Shown: positions 7,897 through 15,193 of the stretch, one piece after another | Numbering within the stretch: position 1 is the first letter of the stretch | Layout: each line of letters starts with the position of its first letter | Assembly (NCBI RefSeq): GCF_030812475.1 | Contig: NZ_JAUSSR010000027.1 | Location: 1-34,587 of the forward strand | Length of the DNA: 34,587 nt | Origin: Pseudomonas lini | Lineage (GTDB): Bacteria > Pseudomonadota > Gammaproteobacteria > Pseudomonadales > Pseudomonadaceae | Direction of reading: 5' to 3' | Position numbers and translations under genes: made by a program | The notes under the pieces: model-generated | Seen by the model: only the letters and a program-made list of their open reading frames with translations | The model's database searches: none | Told to the model about the DNA's origin: nothing

Positions 7897-8835
7897 CTAT
7901 ATGACCACAGGTTTTTCAACGATCCGTGGCATGACCGGAAACGGGTTGGCATCTACGTAACGCATGGCCGATTTCATATCCTTCCAGCCGACGTAACTCA
8001 TCAACGACTTCAAATCCCATCCACTCTGATGCGCCCAGGTGGCGAAGCCGCGCCGCAAGGAGTGGCTGGTGTAGTGCTCAGCGGGAATTCCCGCGCGCTC
8101 CAGCGCCTGGCGCAGCAACGGGATCACGCTGTTGGCGTGCAACCCCTCCTCGCTCAGGTGGCCCCAGCGGTCGATTCCGCGAAACACCGGCCCCCGGACC
8201 AACGCCGCCGCGCTGATCCAGTCGATGTACGCCTGCACCGGACACAACCGCTGCAGGGCCGGTGTCTGATAGGTCTTGCCGAGGTTTTCCCTGTCGCTCT
8301 TGCTGCGCGGCAGATACAGCGTGATGCCGGCACCGGCGCTCGCCTGCACGTGCTCGATCTGCAGGCGACACAACTCATCGCTGCGAAAGCCGCGCCAGAA
8401 GCCCAGCAGGATCAGCGCTGCGTCGCGCCGTGCTCGCAAGAGCGTCGGTTGATCGCCAGCAGATTTTGCGGCCTGCGCCTCCTGTTCCAGCCAGGCCACT
8501 GCCTGCTCCAGATGCTGCAACTGCAACGGCTCTGCCTGCTTCTCCTGCGCCGGATGCAGCGCGCGAATGCCTTTGAACACCTTGCGCACCACCGGCGCCT
8601 TGGTGGGATCGGCAAAACCCTGGCTGTTGTGCCATTGCGCCAATGCCGACAAGCGCAGCTTCAAGGTGTTGATCGACAACTCACCGGCATACGCCACCAG
8701 GTAGCGCGCGATGCTGTCCGCCGTTGCAGGCAAAAACCCGCCCCAACTGACTTCGAAGTGCTCGATGGCCGCCCGATAGCTGCGACGGGTGTTGTCGCGG
8801 GTGGCGGCTTGCAGGTAACGATCCAGCTCACTCAT
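7897..8835 (-). CDS. Tyrosine recombinase, TnpS-like (orphan)
   Basis: This 312-residue site-specific recombinase has an N-terminal SAM-like core-binding domain (about 1-100) and a catalytic domain carrying the family residues: R151 in GFRSDELCRL, K179 in RSKSD, H258 and R261 in HSLRRGF, W284 in VGWKD and Tyr293 in MRYVD. I chose the ATG at 8835; the open frame extends 45 codons upstream, but that part is only translated REP repeat. It is divergent from a KfrA-type coiled-coil gene at 9277. That arrangement matches the cointegrate-resolution genes tnpS and tnpT of Tn4651, where the crossover site lies between them (established for Tn4651). No transposase is present, and the flanks are core genes. 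A role in chromosomal recombination is inferred only. Confidence 0.85.
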   Translation of the reverse strand: MSELDRYLQAATRDNTRRSYRAAIEHFEVSWGGFLPATADSIARYLVAYAGELSINTLKLRLSALAQWHNSQGFADPTKAPVVRKVFKGIRALHPAQEKQAEPLQLQHLEQAVAWLEQEAQAAKSAGDQPTLLRARRDAALILLGFWRGFRSDELCRLQIEHVQASAGAGITLYLPRSKSDRENLGKTYQTPALQRLCPVQAYIDWISAAALVRGPVFRGIDRWGHLSEEGLHANSVIPLLRQALERAGIPAEHYTSHSLRRGFATWAHQSGWDLKSLMSYVGWKDMKSAMRYVDANPFPVMPRIVEKPVVI

Positions 8836-8874
8836 GAAAATAACCTGCCTGAAAACAAGCGGCGCCCCCGGGTT

Positions 8875-8948
8875 TATCGCGAGCAAGCTCGCTCCTGCAG
8901 AGGTACTGCTTTGCGCTAATCCTGTAGGAACGAGCCTGCTCGCGATAA
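8875..8948. repeat. REP pair, inverted
   Basis: TTATCGCGAGCAAGCTCGCTCC faces GGAACGAGCCTGCTCGCGATAA directly upstream of the recombinase start. It inflates the open reading frame there. Confidence 0.8.
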
Positions 8949-9013
8949 CGCTTGCCGCCTGAATGCCCACGGCGCTCTCGGGTTTTGTGCGCCAATCCCG
9001 AAATTGACACCGC

Positions 9014-9113
9014 CCCCCTGTAGGAGCTGGCTTGCCAGCGAAAGCGGTGTGTCAGCCAACATATTTTTAACTGGTCGGACGCCTTCGCTGGCAAGCCAGC
9101 TCCTACAGGGGGA
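9014..9113. repeat. REP pair, near-perfect long inverted repeat
   Basis: CCCCCTGTAGGAGCTGGCTT faces its exact reverse complement ending in CAGGGGG. Further inward matches (GCCAGCGAA with TTCGCTGGC) extend the stem. Two REP pairs therefore lie side by side between the recombinase and its partner gene. Confidence 0.85.
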
Positions 9114-9157
9114 TTTGTGTACCGAAATCTAGTGACGAATGCTTCAGAAACGTTCTC

Positions 9158-9186
9158 ACACGGGGTAATACCAGTATATCCCGTGT
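9158..9186. other. Candidate recombinase core site (11-7-11 inverted repeat)
   Basis: The left arm ACACGGGGTAA (9158-9168) and right arm ATATCCCGTGT (9176-9186) are inverted with 9 of 11 positions matching. They flank a seven-base spacer TACCAGT. This geometry is that of a tyrosine recombinase core site. It lies between the divergent recombinase and KfrA-type genes, where the Tn4651 crossover site lies. The assignment is inferred from spacing and context. Confidence 0.5.
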
Positions 9187-9220
9187 CAATAAACAAGGCA
9201 TATTTAACTTTTAATGTGAC

Positions 9221-9253
9221 GTGGTACAATGTGTATTTAGTGGTACGTACCAC
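9221..9253. promoter_or_regulatory. GTGGTAC repeats and perfect palindrome, candidate operator
   Basis: GTGGTACGTACCAC (9240-9253) is a perfect 14-bp palindrome. A further GTGGTAC at 9221-9227 lies exactly 19 bases upstream of its left half. The cluster sits just ahead of the ribosome site (AGGAGA) of the KfrA-type gene. It is a likely binding site for that protein, controlling its own expression and/or acting as an accessory site for recombination. Confidence 0.6.
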
Positions 9254-9276
9254 ATTACGAAATCGTAGGAGAGCTC

Positions 9277-10293
9277 ATGGCCCGTGGCGGCATCAACAAA
9301 GCAGTGGTTCAAACGGCCCGGCTGGCAATCCTCGCCCGCGGTGAAAACCCGAGCATCGACGCGGTACGGATCGAAATGGGCAACACCGGCTCGAAAACCA
9401 CCATTCACCGCTATCTGAAAGAACTGGATGATGGCGCCGAACCGGCCGAGTCTTCTTCCGAGCCCCTCGATGACGAGCTGGCAGCGCTCGTCTCGCACCT
9501 GGCGCAGCGACTCAGGGAGCAGGCACAGGAACCAATCGATCAGGCACGCGCGCTGTTCGAGCAACAGCGAGCGGAACTGGACAAGCAGCTGTCCGAAGCC
9601 CGGCAAGCCAACACGCTGTTGCAGCAGCAATACGAAATTCAGAGCCTGGCCTACACCCAGGAATCCGAAGCACTGGAAAGCACTCGCGCCTTGTTGCAGG
9701 GCGAGCAAACCCGCAACGCTGGATTGAACCAGGCGCTGACTGATTTCGAATTACGCTTGCAAGACAAGGACGAGCAGATCCGCTCCCTTGAAGAGAAACA
9801 CCTGCACACCCGCGACGCCTTGGAGCACTACCGCAACGCCGTCAAAGAGCAGCGCGAGCAGGAGCAAAATCGCCACGAAGGCCAGGTACAGCAGATTCAG
9901 ATGGAATTGCGCCAGGCCCAGCAAAGCGCATTGGTGCGCCAGGATGAAATCACCCAGTTGCACCGTGACAATGAACGCCTGTTGACCGAAAACCGAGGAA
10001 CGCTACGGGAGTTGAGCCTGCTGCAGGAACAGCTCAAGCAAACCCACCATCGCCAGGATCAACTGCTGGAACAGGTCAACCGCATCGACAGCGAGCGCAC
10101 CCTCCTACAGGAACGCTTGCGCACTGCCCTGCTGGAAAGCCAGTCACTCAAACAGAGCGTCGAGGAACACGCGCAAGCAAATAAATCCCTGGAAGCTGAA
10201 TTGACCCAGACCCAGTCGCACCTGGAGCAACTGCGCCTGGCGGCTGTCGTTGCGACAACCCCAGACGCTGTAGAACAGCAGAAGGACGATTAA
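9277..10293 (+). CDS. KfrA/TnpT-type coiled-coil DNA-binding protein
   Basis: In this 338-residue protein, residues 1-50 form a KfrA-N-type helix-turn-helix (NPSIDAVRIEMG, then SKTTIHRYLKEL). Residues from about 75 to 325 are an almost uninterrupted Gln/Glu/Arg-rich coiled coil. KfrA proteins are plasmid DNA-binding proteins that bind palindromes at their own promoter. TnpT, the cofactor for TnpS in Tn4651 cointegrate resolution, has the same build and the same divergent placement beside a tyrosine recombinase. A GGAGA ribosome site precedes the ATG at 9277. The stop codon overlaps that of the convergent gor gene by four bases. It probably binds the palindrome at 9240-9253 (inferred). Confidence 0.85.
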   Translation: MARGGINKAVVQTARLAILARGENPSIDAVRIEMGNTGSKTTIHRYLKELDDGAEPAESSSEPLDDELAALVSHLAQRLREQAQEPIDQARALFEQQRAELDKQLSEARQANTLLQQQYEIQSLAYTQESEALESTRALLQGEQTRNAGLNQALTDFELRLQDKDEQIRSLEEKHLHTRDALEHYRNAVKEQREQEQNRHEGQVQQIQMELRQAQQSALVRQDEITQLHRDNERLLTENRGTLRELSLLQEQLKQTHHRQDQLLEQVNRIDSERTLLQERLRTALLESQSLKQSVEEHAQANKSLEAELTQTQSHLEQLRLAAVVATTPDAVEQQKDD

Positions 10294-11648
10294 CCGGCGA
10301 CCGGCGTACGCATGGTGACGAACTCTTCGGCGGCTGTCGGGTGCACACCGATGGTTTCGTCGAAGTCACGCTTGGTCGCGCCGGCCTTCAAGGCAATCGC
10401 CAGGCCCTGGACGATTTCACCGGCATCCGGGCCGACCATGTGGCAACCCAGCACCTTGTCGGTCTTGCCGTCCACCACCAGCTTCATCAGCGTGCGCTCC
10501 TGGCATTCGGTCAGGGTCAGCTTCATCGGCCGGAAACGGCTCTCGAAGATCACCACCTCGTGCCCGGCCTCCCGGGCCTCCTCCTCGGTCAAACCGACGG
10601 TGCCGATGTTCGGCAGGCTGAACACCGCCGTCGGGATCATCTTGTAATCCACCGGGCGATATTGCTCAGGCTTGAACAAGCGCCGCGCCACCGCCATGCC
10701 TTCGGCCAGCGCGACCGGCGTCAGCTGAACCCTGCCGATGACATCGCCCAGGGCCAGGATCGACGGCTCGGCCGTCTGATACTGCTCGTCGACCTCGACG
10801 AAGCCTTTCTTGTCGAGCTTGACCCCAGTGTTTTCCAGCCCGAGGTTGTCCAGCATCGGACGCCGCCCGGTGGCGTAGAACACGCAATCGGCTTCCAGCT
10901 CGCGACCGTCCTTAAGGGCGACTTTGAGACTGCCATCGGCCTGCTTGTCGATGCGCTCGATGTCAGCATTGAATTGCAGATCCATGCCACGCTTGGTCAG
11001 CTCTTCCTGCAGGTGCTTGCGCACCGCACCGTCGAAGCCACGCAGAAACAACTCACCGCGATACAGCAAGGTAGTGTCGGCGCCCAGGCCGTGGAAGATC
11101 CCGGCGAATTCGACGGCAATGTAACCGCCGCCCACCACCAGCACGCGCTTGGGCAGTTCCTTGAGGAAGAACGCCTGGTTGGAACTGATCGCGTGTTCGT
11201 GCCCCGGAATCTCTGGAATCTGCGGCCAGCCGCCGGTGGCAATCAGGATGTTTTTGGCGGTGAAGCGTTCGCCATTGAACTCGACGGTGTGCGGGTCAAC
11301 GATCCTGGCGTGACCTTCATGCAAGGTCACACCGCTATTGACCAGCAGATTGCGATAAATACCGTTAAGACGATTGATCTCGCGATCCTTGTTGGCGATC
11401 AGCGTCGCCCAATCGAACTTCGCCTCACCCGGGGTCCAGCCAAAACCGGAAGACTGCTCGAAGTCTTCGGCAAAATGCGCGCCGTAGACCAGCAACTTCT
11501 TCGGCACGCAGCCGACGTTCACGCAGGTACCCCCCAGGTAACGGCTCTCGGCCACGGCCACTTTCGCACCAAAACCGGCAGCAAACCGCGCAGCCCGCAC
11601 ACCGCCGGAACCGGCGCCAATCACATAAAGGTCAAAATCGTAGGCCAT
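10290..11648 (-). CDS. gor: Glutathione-disulfide reductase
   Basis: This NADPH-dependent FAD enzyme regenerates reduced glutathione in the cytosol. The 452-residue protein has the FAD motif VIGAGSGGVRAARFAAGFG, the redox disulfide C42-V-N-V-G-C47 in GGTCVNVGCVPKKL, the NADPH-binding VVGGGYIAVEFAGIF, a second FAD contact in ILALGDVIGRVQLTPVA, and the C-terminal catalytic His436 in GVHPTAAEEF. The N-terminus and length fit the Pseudomonas enzyme. The ATG at 11648 is preceded by GGAGAAAG. It is transcribed in the same direction as galU upstream, but a terminator separates them. Confidence 0.96.
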   Translation of the reverse strand: MAYDFDLYVIGAGSGGVRAARFAAGFGAKVAVAESRYLGGTCVNVGCVPKKLLVYGAHFAEDFEQSSGFGWTPGEAKFDWATLIANKDREINRLNGIYRNLLVNSGVTLHEGHARIVDPHTVEFNGERFTAKNILIATGGWPQIPEIPGHEHAISSNQAFFLKELPKRVLVVGGGYIAVEFAGIFHGLGADTTLLYRGELFLRGFDGAVRKHLQEELTKRGMDLQFNADIERIDKQADGSLKVALKDGRELEADCVFYATGRRPMLDNLGLENTGVKLDKKGFVEVDEQYQTAEPSILALGDVIGRVQLTPVALAEGMAVARRLFKPEQYRPVDYKMIPTAVFSLPNIGTVGLTEEEAREAGHEVVIFESRFRPMKLTLTECQERTLMKLVVDGKTDKVLGCHMVGPDAGEIVQGLAIALKAGATKRDFDETIGVHPTAAEEFVTMRTPVAG

Positions 11649-11730
11649 TTCTTTCTCCTCGGCAGGCTACCAGCATACCTGCAGACGTCCGTTGGGCAAG
11701 CGCTGCACAGGATATGGGGCCGGAAAAAGA

Positions 11731-11753
11731 AAAAGCCACCGAAGGTGGCTTTT
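11731..11753 (-). terminator. Rho-independent terminator of galU
   Basis: A perfect ten-bp stem (AAAAGCCACC with GGTGGCTTTT) around a GAA loop is followed by T-rich sequence in the minus direction, about 20 bases past the galU stop. Confidence 0.85.
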
Positions 11754-11774
11754 CATTACAAGCGAGTCAAGCTA

Positions 11775-12614
11775 TCAGTAAGCCTTGCCCGTCTTGTAGA
11801 AGTTCTCGAAGCAGAAGTTGGTCGCGTCGATGTAGCCCTCGGCGCCACCGCAGTCAAAACGCTTGCCCTTGAACTTGTAGGCCATGACGCAGCCGTTTTG
11901 CGCCTGCTTCATCAAGGCGTCGGTGATCTGGATTTCGCCGCCCTTGCCTGGCTCGGTCTGTTCGATCAGGTCGAAGATGTCCGGGGTCAGGATGTAGCGA
12001 CCGATGATCGCCAGGTTCGACGGTGCATCTTCAGGCTTTGGCTTTTCAACCATGCTGTGCACGCGGTAGATGTCGTCGCGGATCATTTCGCCGGCAATCA
12101 CGCCGTACTTGTGGGTTTCCAGCGGATCGACTTCCTGGATGGCGACGATCGAGCAGCGGAACTGCTTGTACAGCTTGACCATCTGGGTCAGTACGCCGTC
12201 ACCGTCGAGGTTGACGCACAAGTCATCCGCCAGGACCACGGCGAACGGTTCGTCGCCAATCAGTGGGCGGCCGGTCAGGATCGCATGGCCCAGGCCTTTC
12301 ATTTCGGTCTGGCGCGTGTAGGAGAAGGAGCAGTTGTCGAGCAGCTTGCGGATGCCGACCAGGTATTTTTCCTTGTCGGTGCCCTTGATCTGGTTTTCCA
12401 GCTCGTAGCTGATGTCGAAGTGGTCTTCCAGGGCGCGTTTACCGCGACCGGTGACGATGGAGATTTCGGTCAAACCGGCGTCCAGTGCTTCTTCGACGCC
12501 GTACTGGATCAGTGGCTTGTTTACCACCGGCAGCATTTCCTTGGGCATGGCTTTGGTCGCTGGGAGGAAGCGAGTGCCGTAACCGGCTGCTGGGAACAAG
12601 CATTTCTTGATCAT
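11775..12614 (-). CDS. galU: UTP-glucose-1-phosphate uridylyltransferase
   Basis: The enzyme makes UDP-glucose from UTP and glucose-1-phosphate for lipopolysaccharide core and exopolysaccharide synthesis. The 279-residue nucleotidyltransferase shows the nucleotide-binding start FPAAGYGTRFLPATKAMPKEM and the lysine-containing motif NKPLIQYGVEEA. GLGHAIL, LADDLCVNLDG and MVEKPKPEDAPSNLAIIGRY follow, all typical of GalU. The ATG at 12614 is followed by a terminated single-gene unit. Confidence 0.97.
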   Translation of the reverse strand: MIKKCLFPAAGYGTRFLPATKAMPKEMLPVVNKPLIQYGVEEALDAGLTEISIVTGRGKRALEDHFDISYELENQIKGTDKEKYLVGIRKLLDNCSFSYTRQTEMKGLGHAILTGRPLIGDEPFAVVLADDLCVNLDGDGVLTQMVKLYKQFRCSIVAIQEVDPLETHKYGVIAGEMIRDDIYRVHSMVEKPKPEDAPSNLAIIGRYILTPDIFDLIEQTEPGKGGEIQITDALMKQAQNGCVMAYKFKGKRFDCGGAEGYIDATNFCFENFYKTGKAY

Positions 12615-12676
12615 ATAAGTCCTTGAAAGGGCTGTGTGTTCGAGTTTCGACGCAGTCTAATCAGGCGGTGCGCACC

Positions 12677-12859
12677 TTACAATGCCCCGCGCTGGCTAAC
12701 CGATGCCATCATAGAGAAATATTCACGCGGATAGTTCCGCATAATGTCCTGCGGATCTTCCGCCGCCCTTATAAATAGCAGAGACTGGCAGACTTGCACG
12801 GCCATCGACCGGACGGGCAACCGCACCACCATACGCCCATCAGCACCCGTTGGCTGCAT
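12677..12859 (-). CDS. Possible small protein, unknown
   Basis: This is a 60-codon open frame on the minus strand in the gap upstream of galU. The residue composition is plausible for a protein (RLPVRSMAVQVCQSLLFIRA, then NYPREYFSMM), and nothing larger competes with it. I see no strong ribosome site and recognise no family. It may be chance. Confidence 0.3.
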   Translation of the reverse strand: MQPTGADGRMVVRLPVRSMAVQVCQSLLFIRAAEDPQDIMRNYPREYFSMMASVSQRGAL

Positions 12860-12904
12860 TTGGCGCTATCATTGCGCGATTGAACCAGCCAACGAGGCAG
12901 ATAG

Positions 12905-13093
12905 ATGTCGGTAGCAAAGAGCGTCAACGGGTACCTGATCAACCAGGGGAAAGACGGCCAGTGGTGGGTCGACAGCGTCGGCGGCGAGAATATCGCCGGA
13001 CCGTTCCCCAGCGAAGCGTTGGCGATTGAAGTGGCATCGGTGTTGCAAGACCAGCCTGCAGCGCCTAAACGCCGCGGCAAGGACAAGAGCTGA
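12905..13093 (+). CDS. Small conserved Pseudomonas protein, unknown
   Basis: This 62-residue protein begins MSVAKSVNGYLINQGKDGQW and ends in the basic stretch PKRRGKDKS. It has no signal peptide or membrane segment. The alternation of aromatic, glycine and polar residues looks like a small beta-rich domain. A strong terminator follows 20 bases after the stop, which supports a real single-gene transcript. No function can be assigned. Confidence 0.75.
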   Translation: MSVAKSVNGYLINQGKDGQWWVDSVGGENIAGPFPSEALAIEVASVLQDQPAAPKRRGKDKS

Positions 13094-13112
13094 TCCGCCC
13101 TTGTCGCACGCA

Positions 13113-13137
13113 GCCCTGCTTTACGCAGGGCTTTTTT
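13113..13137 (+). terminator. Rho-independent terminator
   Basis: A seven-bp stem (GCCCTGC with GCAGGGC), loop TTTAC and six T. It ends the small gene at 12905-13093. Confidence 0.85.
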
Positions 13138-13232
13138 GTGATTGCCCGCGACAAAGTGGCCAATCGCTATAACCTTTTGCAGCCAGCGCTGTCACAGGCT
13201 TAGCCCCATCATCCCGACGACGACCCCTACAC

Positions 13233-13514
13233 ATGAATAGATATTTGCCAATGATTGCGCTTCTGGCCCTTACCGGTTGCGCCACGTCGGAAACGACTTA
13301 CCTGAACAACGGAGAACAGGGTCTGACGATCGATTGCTCCGGGGAAGCCAATTCATGGGCTACCTGCTATGAAAAGGCTGACGCTTCCTGCGCGGGCACC
13401 GGCTACAACATCGTCGCGACGGATGGCACGCCTTCGTCCAAGGAAAGCGACAAGACCCTGGGTGTGGATGTCGGCAATTACAAGAACCGCAGCGTCCTGG
13501 TGGTCTGCAAGTAG
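13233..13514 (+). CDS. Small lipoprotein, unknown
   Basis: In this 93-residue protein the signal sequence MNRYLPMIALLALTGC carries a lipobox (LTGC) with lipidation at Cys16. The mature part has four more cysteines (DCSGE, ATCYE, ASCAG, VVCK), so two disulfides are possible. Residue Ala17 after the lipid Cys does not suggest inner-membrane retention, so an outer-membrane location is likely (inferred). The family is not recognised. Confidence 0.75.
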   Translation: MNRYLPMIALLALTGCATSETTYLNNGEQGLTIDCSGEANSWATCYEKADASCAGTGYNIVATDGTPSSKESDKTLGVDVGNYKNRSVLVVCK

Positions 13515-13525
13515 GACGTCCGGCC

Positions 13526-13756
13526 CTACATGTGAATTTCCGCGAACTTGATCCCCAGGCCGCGCACCGTCTCGATCAGGTCATCGAGACGATTGAAGGA
13601 TTCGACTTCGTCATTGTCATCCACCAGGAAAAAACTGCGCCCGGCGCTTTTCTTGAAAAACACGATCCATTCCTCCGTGCTTGCCGGGTTCTGGATCACG
13701 TGGGTGGCAGAGATCTGACCCTCTGCATGGCACTTGCGCACCTGCTCTCGTTTCAT
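13526..13756 (-). CDS. Small conserved protein, unknown
   Basis: This 76-residue protein starts MKREQVRKCHAEGQ. I chose the ATG at 13756 because GGAGA lies a few bases upstream; an ATG at 13777 would add seven residues without a ribosome site. The predicted fold alternates helix and strand, with an acidic stretch DDNDEVESF. There is no signal peptide. The segment TEEWIVFFKKSAGRSFFLVDD suggests a small cytosolic alpha-beta protein. It is convergent with the lipoprotein at 13233. Confidence 0.7.
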   Translation of the reverse strand: MKREQVRKCHAEGQISATHVIQNPASTEEWIVFFKKSAGRSFFLVDDNDEVESFNRLDDLIETVRGLGIKFAEIHM

Positions 13757-13790
13757 GCTCGTCTCCGGAAATGACAATGTGGCCCTGCCC

Positions 13791-13950
13791 TTGTAGGAGC
13801 AAGTTTGCTCGCGATGGTCGTTAACGATAACGCGGGTTGCCTGGCTAAACGCGGCGCAATTGAATCCATCGCGAGCAAGCTTGCTCCTACCCTAAACGCG
13901 GCGCTCTTTAGTCCATCGTCCGCACGACGCCCCGAGCGAGGTTGCTCCCG
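13791..13950. repeat. REP cluster (pair plus half unit)
   Basis: TTGTAGGAGCAAGTTTGCTC (13791) faces GAGCAAGCTTGCTCCTAC (ending 13890). A further diverged unit follows (CGCACGACGCCCCGAGCGAG, then GTTGCTCCC). The inner segment GTCGTTAACGATAACGCG resembles that of the REP pair at 3895-4026. Confidence 0.8.
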
Positions 13951-13954
13951 TCCA

Positions 13955-14311
13955 TCAGCCGGAAATGCACGCAGTGGCGGCATCGCGTACATCCTGGGGG
14001 CGCAACGGTACATTGGAGATGCGTTCGTGCAGCTTGATGCTGCTACCGCTGGAGCGTTCTTCGATAACGAATACAGCAGCCGGTCCCGAGGAGAGCTTCT
14101 GCGGCACGATCACCCGCACGCCATCCTTCTGCGGTTCAACTTGCAGGGCGCCGCGGCTGTCGGCCAGCTTCTCGGTCAGGCATTGTGCGTATTCATGGGG
14201 TTTCTTGCCCGAAATCACACTCATGGTAGGCAGCGTCTGATTGATATCCGAGACACTCGCACAACCACTCATCGCCACTACCAAAGGCAGGATCCATATA
14301 CCCCATTTCAT
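13955..14311 (-). CDS. Lipoprotein, unknown
   Basis: In this 118-residue protein the signal MKWGIWILPLVVAMSGC carries a lipobox (MSGC) with lipidation at Cys17. A GGAG eight bases upstream fixes the ATG at 14311, although the frame stays open further. The mature part contains a helix-rich segment (KPHEYAQCLTEKLADSRG) followed by a strand-rich segment (VRVIVPQKLSSGPAAVFVIE). The second cysteine pair, QC and ATAC, could be disulfide bonded. No family is recognised. Confidence 0.75.
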   Translation of the reverse strand: MKWGIWILPLVVAMSGCASVSDINQTLPTMSVISGKKPHEYAQCLTEKLADSRGALQVEPQKDGVRVIVPQKLSSGPAAVFVIEERSSGSSIKLHERISNVPLRPQDVRDAATACISG

Positions 14312-14522
14312 GTTAAATCTCCGATAAAGAGCCTCCGACAGCATAAATGCGGTTTTTCTCCGAAGCTCGTTGCGTTCATCGCGCATTGGAATCGCGAATA
14401 ACTGTTTTTTATTGCCAAAGCACGCCTCGACGACCGGATAATAACCTGTTCGGGCTGATAAACTGCGCCAATCGCCCATGCTATCGTTTTGATTTTGTAG
14501 AAAAAGCCCTTCTGGAGGCGCC

Positions 14523-14825
14523 ATGAAATTTATCCACCAGCGCGAGCACCTCAACGAAGACGACATCGTCGTCATTCAATGCTCGCAAACCTGCAACATC
14601 CGCTTGATGAACGATGCCAATTTCCGCAGCTTCAAGAACGGCGGACGTCACACTTACCACGGCGGTGCGTTCGACACCTTCCCGGCGCGTATTACTGCAC
14701 CGAGCACCGGCTTCTGGAACATCACCATCGATACGGTCAACCGCCGGCCGATCAGCGTGACCCGCAAACCGACCCTGACTCACTCGATCAAGATCATCCG
14801 CCGCTCCAGCTCGAAACTGAGCTGA
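14523..14825 (+). CDS. DUF1883-like small protein
   Basis: This 100-residue protein starts MKFIHQREHLNEDDIVVIQC with GGAGG immediately upstream. It is beta-rich, with the motif YHGGAFDTFPARITAPSTGFW, then NITIDTVNRR and a basic tail. The pattern fits DUF1883, found in Pseudomonas and sometimes joined to TIR-like domains elsewhere; the function is unknown to me. It is followed after 29 bases by another small gene, perhaps co-transcribed. Confidence 0.7.
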   Translation: MKFIHQREHLNEDDIVVIQCSQTCNIRLMNDANFRSFKNGGRHTYHGGAFDTFPARITAPSTGFWNITIDTVNRRPISVTRKPTLTHSIKIIRRSSSKLS

Positions 14826-14854
14826 GTCGCGCACCCACATCAACACAAGCAGGT

Positions 14855-15031
14855 ATGACCGTGGCTCAAACGACCAAATACGTCATCAAATACAAACTCA
14901 ACGGCGAACGCCGCTTCGAATTTGCCCAACTGGAAAACGGTACTGAAGAAGAAGCCAAAGCTGCGCTGGACGTTATTCATGGCCAGACTGAAGACGTCGT
15001 CAGCGAAATAAGCGTCAGCAAGGCGCTGTAA
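14855..15031 (+). CDS. Small conserved protein, unknown
   Basis: This 58-residue protein starts MTVAQTTKYVIKYKLNGERR; a GTG two codons later could also serve. The helix EEEAKAALDVIHG follows two predicted strands, so a small alpha-beta fold is likely. No signal peptide. It lies just downstream of the DUF1883-like gene and just ahead of the first Ada-box promoter. Confidence 0.65.
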   Translation: MTVAQTTKYVIKYKLNGERRFEFAQLENGTEEEAKAALDVIHGQTEDVVSEISVSKAL

Positions 15032-15052
15032 CGCAATGCGGAGCGTGCATCT

Positions 15053-15104
15053 GGAATTCGACCGCAAGCGCCGGAGTGTTCGCGCCGGCGGCGCTCCCTA
15101 GACT
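15053..15104 (+). promoter_or_regulatory. Ada-box promoter of the oxygenase-alkB unit
   Basis: GAATTCGACCGCAAG contains AAT (15055-15057), six bases, then GCAA (15064-15067). This is the A-box/B-box spacing known for E. coli Ada sites. CCGGAGTG follows, and a -10-like TAGACT begins at 15099. The -35 position (about 15076-15081) is poor, as expected for an activator-dependent promoter. The same 26-bp block, 23 of 26 identical and with the same distance to a -10, recurs before ada. Confidence 0.75.
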
Positions 15105-15193
15105 GGCGACCTCACCCACAGGTCAAGGCGTCAGTACATGTGCACTTCCTCGATTCGCTACATCAGCGGCACTGCCGATCGCGAGGCATGGCG

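Noticed and set aside
8836..8970. N-terminal extension of the tyrosine recombinase
   Set aside because: The 45 extra codons are translated REP repeat; the family-like N-terminus and ATG are at 8835.
10341..12626. 761-codon open frame opposite gor and galU
   Set aside because: It runs across two well-identified genes and their terminator. No gene would plausibly span them.
13791..13950. Possible CRISPR-like repetition
   Set aside because: The repeats are inverted, few and of REP type, with no regular spacers and no cas genes.
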